38,542 bases of DNA, taken from assembly GCA_903828975.1 (NCBI GenBank), contig CAIKOD010000118.1, positions 1 to 38,542 of the forward strand, read 5' to 3'. This DNA comes from an uncultured Methanomicrobiales archaeon (GTDB lineage Archaea > Halobacteriota > Methanomicrobia > Methanomicrobiales > Methanospirillaceae). A model generated the notes under the pieces. The model did no database searches, was not told the DNA's origin, and saw nothing but the letters and a program-made list of their open reading frames with translations. Shown piece after piece: positions 9,597-18,225 of this stretch. The position numbers were made by a program, and so were the translations under genes. How positions within the stretch are numbered: the stretch's first letter is position 1; each line of letters begins with the position of its first letter.

Positions 9597-10387
9597 GGGT
9601 TCACCTCAAGACATTTATAACAACCAAGCCGCCGGATAATCGTCAGCTCTTCAAGCTCAGCAAGGGATTCCTCGTACCCGGGCGACGTGGTGATGTCCAT
9701 GAAAAAAACGTAACTTCCCATACCTCTTTTTGATGGCCGGGACTCGATCCTGCAGAGGTTAATCCCGCGTCTTCCAAACACCGCGAGCAGTTCGTAGAGA
9801 AGCCCCGGGCGATCGGTTGCCGGATCAACAATAATACTGCACTTTTCCGGCCTTGATTCCTGCAGCGGGTGATCTGACACCCGGAAAAACCTGGTTACAT
9901 TGTGGGGGTTGTTCTCTATATGGGAGAAAATTACCGGCAGATTGTAGACCTCTGAAATCTTTTTTGATACCACTGCCGCACCCCTGCGGTCACCCAGCAG
10001 TTCAATAGCACTCGCAGCATTGCTTTTTGTAGGGATTATCTCAATACCCAGTTTATCAAGGAATTCACTGCACTGCTCACTGGTCTGCGGATGGGCATAA
10101 ATCACCGAGACCTCATCCACAGGAAGGAACGATGCAAGAAAATGATGAATCTCAATATAAATTTCCGCTGTTACAAAAACATTGTACCGCAAAAGACCGT
10201 CAAGTGAAGGACCTACCCCTCCAGCTTCGCTGTTTTCAACAGGTATCACCCCTTCACCCAGGCCCTGCTCCACGGTTGAGAGGACCGAGCCAATGGCCGG
10301 AAGGAGCCGGACCTCGCCGGCTGGAACTAATTTGCACGCAAGTTCATGGCTGAATGTCCCTTCCGGTCCAAGAGCGAACAGGGTCAT
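9593..10387 (-). CDS. pheA: Prephenate dehydratase with ACT domain
   Basis: This enzyme converts prephenate to phenylpyruvate in phenylalanine synthesis. The 264 aa protein has the catalytic domain at about 1-175 (FALGPEGTFSHELA, GVIPVENSEAGGV, NVTRFFRV with the conserved Thr-Arg-Phe). A C-terminal ACT domain (about 185-260) has GLLYELLAVF and the ESRP phenylalanine-binding motif, so feedback inhibition by phenylalanine is expected. There is no N-terminal chorismate mutase domain, unlike E. coli PheA. The gene overlaps both neighbours by four bases. Confidence 0.95.
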   Translation of the reverse strand: MTLFALGPEGTFSHELACKLVPAGEVRLLPAIGSVLSTVEQGLGEGVIPVENSEAGGVGPSLDGLLRYNVFVTAEIYIEIHHFLASFLPVDEVSVIYAHPQTSEQCSEFLDKLGIEIIPTKSNAASAIELLGDRRGAAVVSKKISEVYNLPVIFSHIENNPHNVTRFFRVSDHPLQESRPEKCSIIVDPATDRPGLLYELLAVFGRRGINLCRIESRPSKRGMGSYVFFMDITTSPGYEESLAELEELTIIRRLGCYKCLEVNP

Positions 10388-11211
10388 CGTTTCACCATCG
10401 CTTCAATCAGGGAATCTGTCAGGGATGACGCGGTGTTGCAGTAATCACCGAAATGTTCGCTATTTTGGGTAAAAATCTGCTCAAACGAGAGACGTTCTCC
10501 CGATAACACGGTTCTTTTAACATCGCTGACAGCATGCTCACATGCTTCAAGTACAGCAGGCACGTAGGGGTTCATCCTGAGCATATCAGCGTATAAACCA
10601 GGGTCCTGTGAAAGGAGCCGGCCCATCAGACCGGTCTCTATCTGGTATACGGGACTCATAAAAGGTTCAGTGTCAGCAGGTGTAATACCAATTCTCCGCA
10701 TGGTCTCAGCCATGCTGAGCGTGATGAAATGTGTCAGCCCCTGGACAACTGCCATCATCCTGTCATGCGCCTCAGGGGTGGTGATCGTTATCCTTGCGCC
10801 CTCCCTCTCAAAGATATCAGTCAGCCTGTCAAGATTCTCCTGGCTGCACCGCCCCGGGGTGACAATTATTGTTTGTTGTTCAAATGTCCGGACGGTTGGC
10901 CCGAACATCGGGTGAAGCCCGATGACTTCCGCCTTTGAACAGAGCATCTCCCTGACAGGGAACACCTTGAGCGAGGTCAGGTCACAAATAACCTGCGATG
11001 CCGTGAGGTGAGGGGCAATGGTCCGGATCACTTCTGCCGTGGTATGGATGGGAACTGAAACGATGATGAGATCGGATTCTGATGCGATATCCATCGCGTT
11101 AACCCGGGTATTCCTCCCGGAACGTGCCACTTCGTGTCCAGCCCGTTCAAACACCCCGGAAAACAGGCGCCCCATCCTTCCGGTACCCCCGATGATACCT
11201 ACCTTCATCAT
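10384..11211 (-). CDS. tyrA: Prephenate dehydrogenase
   Basis: This enzyme oxidatively decarboxylates prephenate to 4-hydroxyphenylpyruvate for tyrosine. The 275 aa protein has a Rossmann NAD(P) fold (VGIIGGTGRMGRLF), SDLIIVSVPIHTT, GLHPMFGPTV with the conserved substrate-binding His-Pro, and VVQGLTHF with the second conserved histidine. A helical C-terminal domain follows. No chorismate mutase or ACT domain is fused. The start could be either of two tandem ATGs (11211 or 11208). The upstream gene, DHQ synthase II, ends 70 bases away. Confidence 0.92.
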   Translation of the reverse strand: MMKVGIIGGTGRMGRLFSGVFERAGHEVARSGRNTRVNAMDIASESDLIIVSVPIHTTAEVIRTIAPHLTASQVICDLTSLKVFPVREMLCSKAEVIGLHPMFGPTVRTFEQQTIIVTPGRCSQENLDRLTDIFEREGARITITTPEAHDRMMAVVQGLTHFITLSMAETMRRIGITPADTEPFMSPVYQIETGLMGRLLSQDPGLYADMLRMNPYVPAVLEACEHAVSDVKRTVLSGERLSFEQIFTQNSEHFGDYCNTASSLTDSLIEAMVKR

Positions 11212-11281
11212 CGTGGTCCCCGGGATACTATTTCAGAGCAGCAACACAGGCACATATTCGTTACCATGATATATTCCATCT

Positions 11282-12268
11282 TCATTTTTCGATAATATGC
11301 TCTTTCACGGCTACCCCGAAATGTCGACCACTTTCTGTTACCGTCCCCATCACGATATCCCCGGTTTTTACGGAGGCAACAGAACAGGCACTCCCATCTT
11401 TTCGGACCAGGCGGATAGTCTCGGCATTCTGGAGAATGGCACTCACTTTTCTCCCCTGGTACTCAGCTTCAATGAGCAGGAGCTGACGTAGTTCAATCTT
11501 TACTCTCCCCACTGTTGCTTCTTTTGTCCTGCCCTGGGAATCCGAAATCAGTACCCGATCACCGGCCTTAAGATCTGACAGGTATGCGGTTTTTCCCCCG
11601 GGCATTGTAGCATAGGCATGAACTGCCCCGGCATTTACACGGAATGGCCGTGGTGAAACATACGGGTTTTCAAGCGTTTCCGCGTGGACGAGGAATGCTC
11701 CGGCCGAAGTATTGCCAATAAGCATCCCTTCGCTGTCAGATAACATTGAACAGGTATCCACGCAGACCCGGTCACCCATTCCGGCGGGAGTTATCCTGGT
11801 GATGGTAAGGGGAACGATTTCAGCCGGTTGAGACCCGGACTTAAGACGTGACGCAACCTTCCTGACAACTGCAGGGTCCGTTGTTGAGAGAAGAATACCA
11901 CAGACTCCTTTTTCAAGAACATTCAGGGCCAGTTCTGATGATTCAAGGTCCTTCACGAGTGCAATGATTCTGTCTGACATCGAAACAAGGTTCTCAAGGG
12001 GGATTACATTCCAGTCTTCGGTTTCAACGATCACGTATCCCTTCCGTGACAGTGCAACGGCCTCGTTTTCACTCGCTTTATCTCTTATCCTGCAGGTGAA
12101 TACATCAATTTCCGGGACGAGATCCCCATCAGGTGCAACGGTGCGGACCCTCCCCAGTTCACGACCGGATTTGGCCTGGTCAAGGACAAGGGTATCTGCA
12201 CCGCTTTCAATTGCTGTTGTCGCAACAGCCTTGTTCCAGGGCCTGCAGTCCACCCAGAACTCCTTCAT
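11282..12268 (-). CDS. 3-dehydroquinate synthase II (AroB')
   Basis: This is the archaeal NAD-dependent enzyme (MJ1249 type) that deaminates and cyclises 2-amino-3,7-dideoxy-D-threo-hept-6-ulosonate to 3-dehydroquinate, replacing bacterial AroB. The 328 aa length is typical. Family blocks include EFWVDCRPWNKAVATTAIESG at the start, KGYVIVETEDWNVIPLENL, EGMLIGNTSAGAFLVHAET, NPYVSPRPFRVNAGAVHAY, and a beta-rich C-terminal half. The ATG overlaps the stop of the preceding aldolase gene (ATGA), which places enzyme and substrate producer side by side. Confidence 0.94.
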   Translation of the reverse strand: MKEFWVDCRPWNKAVATTAIESGADTLVLDQAKSGRELGRVRTVAPDGDLVPEIDVFTCRIRDKASENEAVALSRKGYVIVETEDWNVIPLENLVSMSDRIIALVKDLESSELALNVLEKGVCGILLSTTDPAVVRKVASRLKSGSQPAEIVPLTITRITPAGMGDRVCVDTCSMLSDSEGMLIGNTSAGAFLVHAETLENPYVSPRPFRVNAGAVHAYATMPGGKTAYLSDLKAGDRVLISDSQGRTKEATVGRVKIELRQLLLIEAEYQGRKVSAILQNAETIRLVRKDGSACSVASVKTGDIVMGTVTESGRHFGVAVKEHIIEK

Positions 12269-13050
12269 CCGGACCGCTCCAGTGCGAGGGCGGGTTCCAG
12301 GTCATCATGGACCACAAGCCCGAGTGCTTTCACAAATGCACCGGGAGATACCCGCTGGAACGCATTACGGCCGACACAAACCCCGGCACCACCGGCATGC
12401 ACCGATTCACGGATCATCCGGAGTGACTCCAGGTCACCCATCTTCTCACCACCGGCAACCAGCACCGGGACTGAACAGGCATCAGTAATCTTTCTGAACG
12501 AAACAGGATCTCCGGGGTAATTTGTCTTGATCAGGTCTGCACCGAGCTCCTCGGCTACCCTGACACAGTGCCCGATAGCCTGCGGGGAATTGGGATCAAT
12601 GCCCTTTCCTCTTGGATAAATCATGACGAGCAGGGGCATCCCCCAGCGGTTGCAGTCTTTCACGATCTTCCCGGCAGACTCGATCATTCTCGATTCCTGC
12701 GGGGCGCCAAGGTTGATATGGATTGAAACCCCGTCTGCCCCGAGTGCAACAGCCTCCTCAACCGTACAGACAAGGACCTTGTCATTCGGGTCCGGGTTTA
12801 AGGAGGTACTTGCCGAGAGGTGGACGATAAGCCCGATATCGCGACCCCGTTTCCGGTGACCACGTTTAACAAGCCCTTTGTGCAAGACGATCGCATTTGC
12901 CCCGCCTTCTGATACCTCGGATATGATTTTAGTCATATCAAGGAGACCGTCGATCTGCCCAAGGGTAAACCCATGGTCCATCGGCACAATGACCGCCCTT
13001 CCCGTATTCCTGTCCATTATCCTTTCTATCCTGATGTCCTTCCCAATCAT
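12265..13050 (-). CDS. 2-amino-3,7-dideoxy-D-threo-hept-6-ulosonate synthase or paralogue
   Basis: This 261 aa protein belongs to the class I aldolase (DhnA/MJ0400) family. Motifs are PMDHGFTLGQIDG, GRDIGLIVHLSASTSLNPD, MIYPRG, ADLIKTNYPGD (Schiff-base lysine) and PVLVAGGEKMGD, then GAGVCVGRNAFQ at the phosphate site. In Methanocaldococcus, MJ0400 condenses DKFP with aspartate semialdehyde to give the precursor of 3-dehydroquinate. The coupling of this copy to AroB' by an overlapping ATGA favours the same role. A neighbouring paralogue is similar enough that the split of functions cannot be fixed from sequence alone. Confidence 0.9.
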   Translation of the reverse strand: MIGKDIRIERIMDRNTGRAVIVPMDHGFTLGQIDGLLDMTKIISEVSEGGANAIVLHKGLVKRGHRKRGRDIGLIVHLSASTSLNPDPNDKVLVCTVEEAVALGADGVSIHINLGAPQESRMIESAGKIVKDCNRWGMPLLVMIYPRGKGIDPNSPQAIGHCVRVAEELGADLIKTNYPGDPVSFRKITDACSVPVLVAGGEKMGDLESLRMIRESVHAGGAGVCVGRNAFQRVSPGAFVKALGLVVHDDLEPALALERSG

Positions 13051-13150
13051 AATATTCTTCCTCTCCCTTTTTCCTGGTTAAATTTCTAATCCGCTTTTTT
13101 TTGGTCTTTTCTATTTTTCGTAATCCTTCACATCCGGCATTCCGGATGAC

Positions 13151-13939
13151 TTATACCAGCGAGGCAAGTGCTTCATCAACACTTTTTCTTTCATGGACGA
13201 TCATTGCCGCAGCATGTACAAATCGTGCCGGGGTCCGGTGCTGGAACGCGTTCCTTCCAATCGAGAGACCGGCCGCACCACCTTCCATTGCTCCTTCAAT
13301 TAATTCCAATGTCGAGCGGTCATCTGTTTTCTGACCACCGGCTACCACCACGGGTACCGGACAACCCCGGGTCACTTCACGGAAACTATCAGGGTCACCT
13401 GTGTACACAGTTTTTACGATATCTGCACCGAGTTCGGCAGCCACACGGGCAGCCAGTTTCACCTGCTCTACGCCATGTTCATCGATGATCTTCCTGCCCC
13501 TCGGGTACATCATCGCAAGGAGCGGCATACCCCATTCCATGCAGTCAACCGCAATTTTTCCCAGGTCTGAAAGCATTACAGCCTCAGAATCGGCCCCGAT
13601 GTTCACATGCATCGACACCGCATCGGCCCCCATTTTCAATGCGTTCTGAACTGTGTTGATCAGCACTTTTTCATTGGGATCAGGTCCTATCGACGTGCTG
13701 GCCGAGAGATGCAGGATGAGCCCGATATCACGGCCTGTTTTCCGGTGGCCGTATAATGCGAGGCCCATATGGCCCAGCACGGCATTGGCCCCCCCTTCCG
13801 CCACCTGGTCAACTGCGTTACCAAGATCGATCAGGCCATCTATCGGTCCGTTCGTGACACCATGGTCCATCGGGACAATGATGGTCTTTCTTGTATTACG
13901 GTTCATGATGCGTTCAAGACGAATATCTTTCCCTCTCAT
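13151..13939 (-). CDS. Class I aldolase paralogue, DKFP or ADH synthase
   Basis: The 262 aa protein is a close paralogue of the next gene, sharing the opening [32 protein letters not shown], the catalytic lysine strand [10 protein letters not shown] and [12 protein letters not shown]. It is the first gene of the - strand aromatic cluster and has a strong GGGGAGGAGG site before its ATG. In Methanocaldococcus the second paralogue (MJ1585) makes 6-deoxy-5-ketofructose 1-phosphate, the other substrate of the MJ0400 reaction. By analogy one gene of this pair may make DKFP and the other ADH (inference). A plain fructose-bisphosphate aldolase activity is the main alternative. Confidence 0.88.
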   Translation of the reverse strand: MRGKDIRLERIMNRNTRKTIIVPMDHGVTNGPIDGLIDLGNAVDQVAEGGANAVLGHMGLALYGHRKTGRDIGLILHLSASTSIGPDPNEKVLINTVQNALKMGADAVSMHVNIGADSEAVMLSDLGKIAVDCMEWGMPLLAMMYPRGRKIIDEHGVEQVKLAARVAAELGADIVKTVYTGDPDSFREVTRGCPVPVVVAGGQKTDDRSTLELIEGAMEGGAAGLSIGRNAFQHRTPARFVHAAAMIVHERKSVDEALASLV

Positions 13940-14327
13940 AGTAATCCTCCTCCCCTGCCCAAACGGTCAGAAAATTGATCCGTTCAGTATGGGAGATACC
14001 TAAAACTATAGAAATAACGATAATAGCCAGGAATTGCTGATACTTTTCTTACAGCACCTGCTGGTTGAATAGTTCGATTAAAACAGGGTCCCTGCACAGG
14101 ACTACCGGATTTCATGCATCGCGGATGTGCTCTGCTGGTCGTGATAAAAACACTCCCGGGCAAAAAAACATTCACCACACATTGTCTTTTATGTGAGCAT
14201 TGCCAGTATTTAAATAAAGTGGTCCATTTATGGCATTTATATGAAATCCTGTAAAAAATTCATGGCAAGATATGGGTCAATCTGGCCCTGTTTGGCCCGT
14301 GTATTCAAGACCAAAAAATAAAAATAA
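13940..14327. other. Intergenic region with aromatic-cluster promoter
   Basis: This is 388 bases without a convincing gene. On the - strand a TATA-like stretch around 13998-14018 (reverse complement TTATTTCTATAGTTTTAG) lies 60-80 bases ahead of the first aldolase gene and is the best promoter candidate for the cluster. AT-rich sequence with further TATA-like boxes lies around 14185-14250 (TTTAAATAAAG, CATTTATATG). A 64-codon ORF inside (13984-14178, -) has no recognisable features and is ignored. Confidence 0.5.
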
Positions 14328-14335
14328 TTATTTTT
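14308..14335 (-). terminator. Oligo-T terminator after MBF1
   Basis: Read on the - strand, the stretch at the MBF1 stop codon is AATAATTATTTTTATTTTTT. This is the oligo-T type of stop typical of archaeal RNA polymerase, without a strong hairpin. Confidence 0.45.
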
Positions 14336-14831
14336 TACCTTTTTTAATAGAGATAACATCCCCGAGCGTGGGCACTACGTTCCCGGGTTTTTTCTTCTCA
14401 CTCTGATCTTCCGGAATGTCAAGGAGGCGGATCTCAAGTGTTTTTTCGAGCATCCGCCGCACGTCATCTTCAGGGATCAGGTCGCCATTTTCAATCTTTT
14501 TAATTAATAGTTCCCTTACTTTCAGGTCCATGGCGAGGTCTTTCTGTGACCAGCCCCTTTGCATTCGGGCATACTTGATCCTCTCACCGTAATCATCGAC
14601 TATGTCCCCTTCTATCATGTCAAACATATCACGTCGTGTTTTTGCAACCGGATGGGGTACCGGGGGTGCATTTGCCGGCCGGCGACCAGTACCGGGTCTT
14701 GGGGTAGTCCTATGGGGCTGCTGGATTTCAACACCATAATGTTCGCACTGGGGACAGACCTGGAGCTCCGCGCTCTCGACCCTGACATTTTTCAAAGCGC
14801 GCGCATTTGCGCCACATAATTCGCACTGCAT
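14328..14831 (-). CDS. MBF1-type transcription factor, zinc ribbon plus HTH
   Basis: This is the archaeal multiprotein bridging factor 1 homologue. The protein begins MQCELCGANA and has a zinc ribbon (CELC and CPQC) in the first 35 residues. A Pro-rich linker follows, then a Cro/C1-type helix-turn-helix (about 80-135, with RIKYARMQRGWSQKDLAMDL). A basic, Lys-rich tail ends it. I chose the ATG at 14831 (167 aa) over the in-frame ATGs at 14843 and 14855. The TATA-like box on this strand (14861-14871) predicts transcription starting near 14841, downstream of 14855. The gene is divergent from the PAN gene, with overlapping control regions. Its targets are not visible. Confidence 0.85.
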   Translation of the reverse strand: MQCELCGANARALKNVRVESAELQVCPQCEHYGVEIQQPHRTTPRPGTGRRPANAPPVPHPVAKTRRDMFDMIEGDIVDDYGERIKYARMQRGWSQKDLAMDLKVRELLIKKIENGDLIPEDDVRRMLEKTLEIRLLDIPEDQSEKKKPGNVVPTLGDVISIKKGKK

Positions 14832-14842
14832 AGTCGCAAACA

Positions 14843-14880
14843 TCTTTATAGTCATTTTTCCCTATATATCTATTTGAGGC
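14843..14880. promoter_or_regulatory. Overlapping divergent promoters of MBF1 and PAN
   Basis: Reading toward PAN, CTTTATAG (about 14843-14850) is correctly placed for transcription near 14872, followed by a TTGAGG site eight bases before the PAN ATG. Reading toward MBF1, AGATATATAGG (about 14861-14871) is the TATA candidate. The two boxes are interleaved within 30 bases, so simultaneous initiation in both directions would be hindered. Positional inference. Confidence 0.45.
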
Positions 14881-14886
14881 ACACAA

Positions 14887-16125
14887 ATGGCAGAGACTGC
14901 CCGCCAGCCACCGGAGCCGCAAAACCCGGAAGAATTATACCGGTACCTGCTGGAACGGGTAACAAGCATGGAATCACGCAACCTGGAGCTTCGCGAGCAG
15001 CTGCGCCAGATTGAGTCAGATAAACGATATATCGAGACCCAGAAAATCCGCTACGAGCGGGAGGTAAGGAAGTTAAAGAGCGAGATTGAACAGCTCCGGA
15101 GCCCTCCGCTGGTTGTCGGGACAATTACGGATATAATTGATAACAACCGGGTAATCGTGAGGAGCAGTGCGGGCCCTCGTTTTCTTGTAAGAAGCTCGCT
15201 CTGCATCGACCAGGAGAAACTCAAACCCGGTTCACGGTGTACCCTGAACCAGCAGTCACTTGCAGTGGTGGATATTCTGCCGAGCAGTTTTGATTCACAG
15301 GTCTATGGCATGGAGATCGTGGAGACCCCGATGGAAAGTTACAGCGATATCGGGGGTCTTGAGCAACAGATTACTGAAATTAAAGAGGCAGTTGAACTCC
15401 CCCTTAAACGGCCTGACCTGTTCGAGAAAATCGGGATAGATCCACCAAAAGGAGTACTTCTCCACGGACCACCTGGGACAGGAAAAACCCTGCTCGCACG
15501 TGCAGTTGCCCATGAAACAAATGCCCATTTCCTACGGGTTGTCGGGTCAGAACTCGTCCAGAAGTATATCGGTGAAGGGGCACGGCTTGTCCGGGAACTA
15601 TTTGAACTGGCGAAACAAAAGTCCCCGACAATCATATTTATTGATGAGATAGATGCAATCGGGGCGTCCCGGACAGAGGCGACAACTTCAGGAGACCGTG
15701 AGGTACAGAGGACACTTATGCAGCTCCTTGCAGGCATGGACGGGTTTGAACGCCGGGGTGATGTAAAGATCATCGGGGCGACGAACAGGATCGATATCCT
15801 TGACCGGGCACTGCTCAGGCCCGGCCGTTTCGATCGTATTATCGAGATCCCACTCCCGGACGCATGCGGCAGGCTCGCGATCCTGAACGTCCATGTCCGT
15901 GACATGAATCTCGATGAATCAGTGAGACTTTCTGAAGTTGCCAGACTCACCGAGGGTAAAAACGGGGCAGACCTAAGGGCGATCGTGATGGAAGCAGGGA
16001 TGTTTGCCATACGGAAAGAGCATGATCATGTTACCCATGAGGACCTGATTGCTGCCATTGAAAAAGTTGAGGCAGACTTCGACCGGCAGCGGATGATCAG
16101 CACGTTCGGCGCAATGTTCGCATAA
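14887..16125 (+). CDS. pan: Proteasome-activating nucleotidase (PAN), AAA+ ATPase
   Basis: This forms the hexameric unfoldase ring that feeds proteins into the archaeal 20S proteasome. The 412 aa protein has an N-terminal coiled coil (about 15-72) and an OB domain (about 75-140). The AAA+ module has Walker A GPPGTGKT (194-201), the pore loop KYIGEG (226-231), Walker B IIFIDEID (249-256), and an SRH with the arginine fingers in LLRPGRFDR. The last three residues are M-F-A, not the usual HbYX tail with tyrosine, so the proteasome-docking motif is degenerate (Phe in place of Tyr). It stands alone downstream of its own promoter. Confidence 0.95.
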   Translation: MAETARQPPEPQNPEELYRYLLERVTSMESRNLELREQLRQIESDKRYIETQKIRYEREVRKLKSEIEQLRSPPLVVGTITDIIDNNRVIVRSSAGPRFLVRSSLCIDQEKLKPGSRCTLNQQSLAVVDILPSSFDSQVYGMEIVETPMESYSDIGGLEQQITEIKEAVELPLKRPDLFEKIGIDPPKGVLLHGPPGTGKTLLARAVAHETNAHFLRVVGSELVQKYIGEGARLVRELFELAKQKSPTIIFIDEIDAIGASRTEATTSGDREVQRTLMQLLAGMDGFERRGDVKIIGATNRIDILDRALLRPGRFDRIIEIPLPDACGRLAILNVHVRDMNLDESVRLSEVARLTEGKNGADLRAIVMEAGMFAIRKEHDHVTHEDLIAAIEKVEADFDRQRMISTFGAMFA

Positions 16126-16130
16126 GCCTC

Positions 16131-16159
16131 CTGCCCGGGGTCCCTTTTTTTCTTTTCCC
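16131..16159 (+). terminator. T-rich terminator after PAN
   Basis: CCCTTTTTTTCTTTT follows the PAN stop by about 18 bases. It is an oligo-T stop typical of archaea. Element A starts directly after it. Confidence 0.4.
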
Positions 16160-16517
16160 GGCTTTGTTGAAACACATATGAACGGGAAGTTCACACCCGG
16201 ACGATTGAAACTGGCTCGTTCAAAATCTCCTTATTTTGGGGTCCGTTCAGGCATTTTAATGGGAAACCCCCTCAATCTATTTTGTACATTTAGGTTATTC
16301 CTAAATTTAGTCACGCTCCCGGGGCTCCGCCCCGCCGCTTTGGCGGCCCTGATCGGGACAGGGTATGATCTCCAAATTTCTGAAATTTCCTTGAATGTCC
16401 CAATTGAACCCTGCCAATGGAAATCTTGTTGGGGGTTGGGCAGGGAGGGGGGAAAGCCCCTCCTGTCTGAGCAGTTCTGTTAATTTTTTTTATTACGCAT
16501 CGGATTTCTACCGAGCC
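16160..16517 (+). mobile_element. MITE-like element, copy A
   Basis: This is a 358 bp non-autonomous element. Its left end reads GGCTTTGTTGAAACAC and its right end, in reverse complement, GGCTCGGTAGAAATCC. It is flanked by CTTTTCCC (16152-16159) and CTTTTTCC (16518-16525), an 8 bp duplication with one mismatch. Inside are a small GC-rich double hairpin (GGGGCTCCGCCCC, then CCGCCGCTTTGGCGG near 16320-16346) and a longer hairpin near 16437-16470. A 101-codon ORF lies in it, but the differences from copy C mostly change amino acids, so it is not treated as a gene. It shares most of its length with copies B and C. Confidence 0.8.
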
Positions 16518-16630
16518 CTTTTTCCCTCAACCTCAGCATCATAAGAGCGGGAAAGGTCAACCCGATGGTCGCAATTAATAGCCATCAGGGAGATATCAGT
16601 GATGATTCACCTACATCTGAGGAATTCCCA

Positions 16631-17899
16631 ATGCTGTACCGGACTGTCCCAAAAACCGGCGATACCTTATCAATCCTTGGCTTTGGCTGTATGCGCCTGC
16701 CTTTGACCCGGACTCATACGATAGACGAGAAGCGGGCAATCCACCAGATACGGTACGCTATTGATAACGGGGTCAATTACCTTGATACTGCACCGGCATA
16801 TCACCTGGGCCGGAGTGAACCCCTACTTGGTCGTGCACTTGCGGACGGGTACCGGGAAAAAGTCCGGATTGCGACCAAGTTACCACCATGGTCAGTCAAA
16901 ACCAGGGAGGATATGGACTATATCCTTGATGGCCAGCTGGTGAAACTTAAAACTGGTCATATTGATTATTACCTCCTTCACAGCCTTGCCAAAGAGAGCT
17001 GGGACACCATGCTCCCCCTTGGAGTCCTTGAATTCCTCGACTATGCAAAGTCATCTGGTAAAATTATCAATGCCGGATTTTCATTTCATGGGGATCTTGT
17101 TACCTTCCGAAAAATTGTCGATGCGTATGACTGGGAATTCTGCCAGATCCAGTATAATTTCCTTGATGAGCTGAACCAGGCCGGGACCGAAGGGCTGAGC
17201 TATGCAGCATCGAAACACCTTGCAGTGATTGTCATGGAACCTCTCCGCGGTGGCAGTCTTGCAGGGCTGGTCCCCACCCAGGTAGAGGAGATCTGGAAAG
17301 AAGCACCTGTCCGGCGGACTCCGGCAGAATGGGGGCTCAGGTTTGTCTGGGACCACCCGGAGGTGACCGTTGTCCTTTCGGGAATGAACCACGAGTCCCA
17401 TATTAAGGAAAATCTGAAGATTGCTGGAGAGGCAGAACCTGGCTCTCTGTCCCCTGGAGAACATGCCCTCATCGCAAGAGTACGGGATACGTATACCAGC
17501 CTGATGCAAGTTGGATGCACCGGTTGCGGTTATTGCATGCCATGCCCTGCAGGTGTGAATATACCTGAATGTTTTGCCCTTTACAACGGGGCATCAATGT
17601 TTGGAAACCGTCGTGAATACGCTTTTCATTATCTCACCCGCCATGGCGGGATAACAGGGGACAGGTCATATGCAGGGCTCTGCAGGAATTGCGGAAAATG
17701 TGAAAAAATCTGCCCACAGCACCTGCCGATCCCTGCATACCTGAAAGAAGTTTCCGCTAAGATGGAAGGAAGGACAATGGGTATAAAAGTGGCAGTATTA
17801 AAAAGCGGCCTCGGGATGCTGGGTTGTGCGGGAAGATTTATCAGGATTTTTTCCCCTGATAAGATAACACGGAGAGACACAAACCAGGAAAAAAACTAA
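16631..17899 (+). CDS. Aldo/keto reductase with C-terminal [4Fe-4S] ferredoxin domain
   Basis: This 422 aa protein belongs to the COG1453 type. The aldo/keto reductase barrel (about 1-290) has ILGFGCMRLPL, the catalytic aspartate and tyrosine in NYLDTAPAYHLG, and the lysine in IATKLPPW. The C-terminal part carries a cysteine cluster CTGCGYCMPCPAGVNIPECF and a second cluster CRNCGKCEKICP. Together these give two predicted [4Fe-4S] sites, so electrons probably come from ferredoxin-like carriers or pass between NAD(P)H and Fe-S. The substrate is unknown. The in-frame ATG at 16565 is rejected because the conserved part starts at 16631, behind a GAGGA site. It lies between copies of the mobile-element family. 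Confidence 0.87.
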   Translation: MLYRTVPKTGDTLSILGFGCMRLPLTRTHTIDEKRAIHQIRYAIDNGVNYLDTAPAYHLGRSEPLLGRALADGYREKVRIATKLPPWSVKTREDMDYILDGQLVKLKTGHIDYYLLHSLAKESWDTMLPLGVLEFLDYAKSSGKIINAGFSFHGDLVTFRKIVDAYDWEFCQIQYNFLDELNQAGTEGLSYAASKHLAVIVMEPLRGGSLAGLVPTQVEEIWKEAPVRRTPAEWGLRFVWDHPEVTVVLSGMNHESHIKENLKIAGEAEPGSLSPGEHALIARVRDTYTSLMQVGCTGCGYCMPCPAGVNIPECFALYNGASMFGNRREYAFHYLTRHGGITGDRSYAGLCRNCGKCEKICPQHLPIPAYLKEVSAKMEGRTMGIKVAVLKSGLGMLGCAGRFIRIFSPDKITRRDTNQEKN

Positions 17900-17906
17900 G
17901 GATTAA

Positions 17907-17959
17907 GGCTTTATTGAAATACACATGAACGGAACGTTCATGTATGTTATCACAGAGCC
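17907..17959. mobile_element. 53 bp palindromic element P1
   Basis: Two arms of 24 bases that start at the outside with GGCTTTATTGAAAT and GGCTCTGTGATAAC meet at ATGAAC around a five-base centre (GGAAC). The arms are the same terminal sequence as MITE copies A and C. The flanks AGGATTAA (17899-17906) and AGGATCAA (17960-17967) form an 8 bp duplication with one mismatch, which supports insertion as a unit. It sits immediately after the aldo/keto reductase stop codon and could also act as a transcription-stop hairpin. Confidence 0.75.
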
Positions 17960-18225
17960 AGGATCAATTCTTTTCACGGGGCTCCAGGACATATATCGGA
18001 CGTACAGGACTTCGATACCTGTTAATGAAGAGAGTTTTGGTGCTGGAATACAGGGTCCCGGTGCTGATTGCCAATGTATCCACCACCTATCAGGGCCATA
18101 TTTTTCCGCCTTTTACAGATGACTGACCCCTGAACAGGCTTACCGCGGATCCGTTGGTAAAAACTACCGAATTGTTAATATACGCAAAAACAGATACGTA
18201 TTTTTTAAAGAGGATGTGAAAAAGC

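Noticed and set aside
13984-14178. 64-codon ORF in the promoter region of the aromatic cluster
   Set aside because: No recognisable features, and it overlaps the likely promoter.
16178-16483. 101-codon ORF in MITE copy A, with a similar frame in copy C
   Set aside because: The first 75 or so residues align, but many nucleotide differences change amino acids and the frame is lost after that. It starts inside the terminal repeat. This fits a chance open frame, not a gene under selection.
17925-18122. 65-codon ORF after the aldo/keto reductase gene
   Set aside because: It begins inside palindrome P1 and has no family features or Shine-Dalgarno site.
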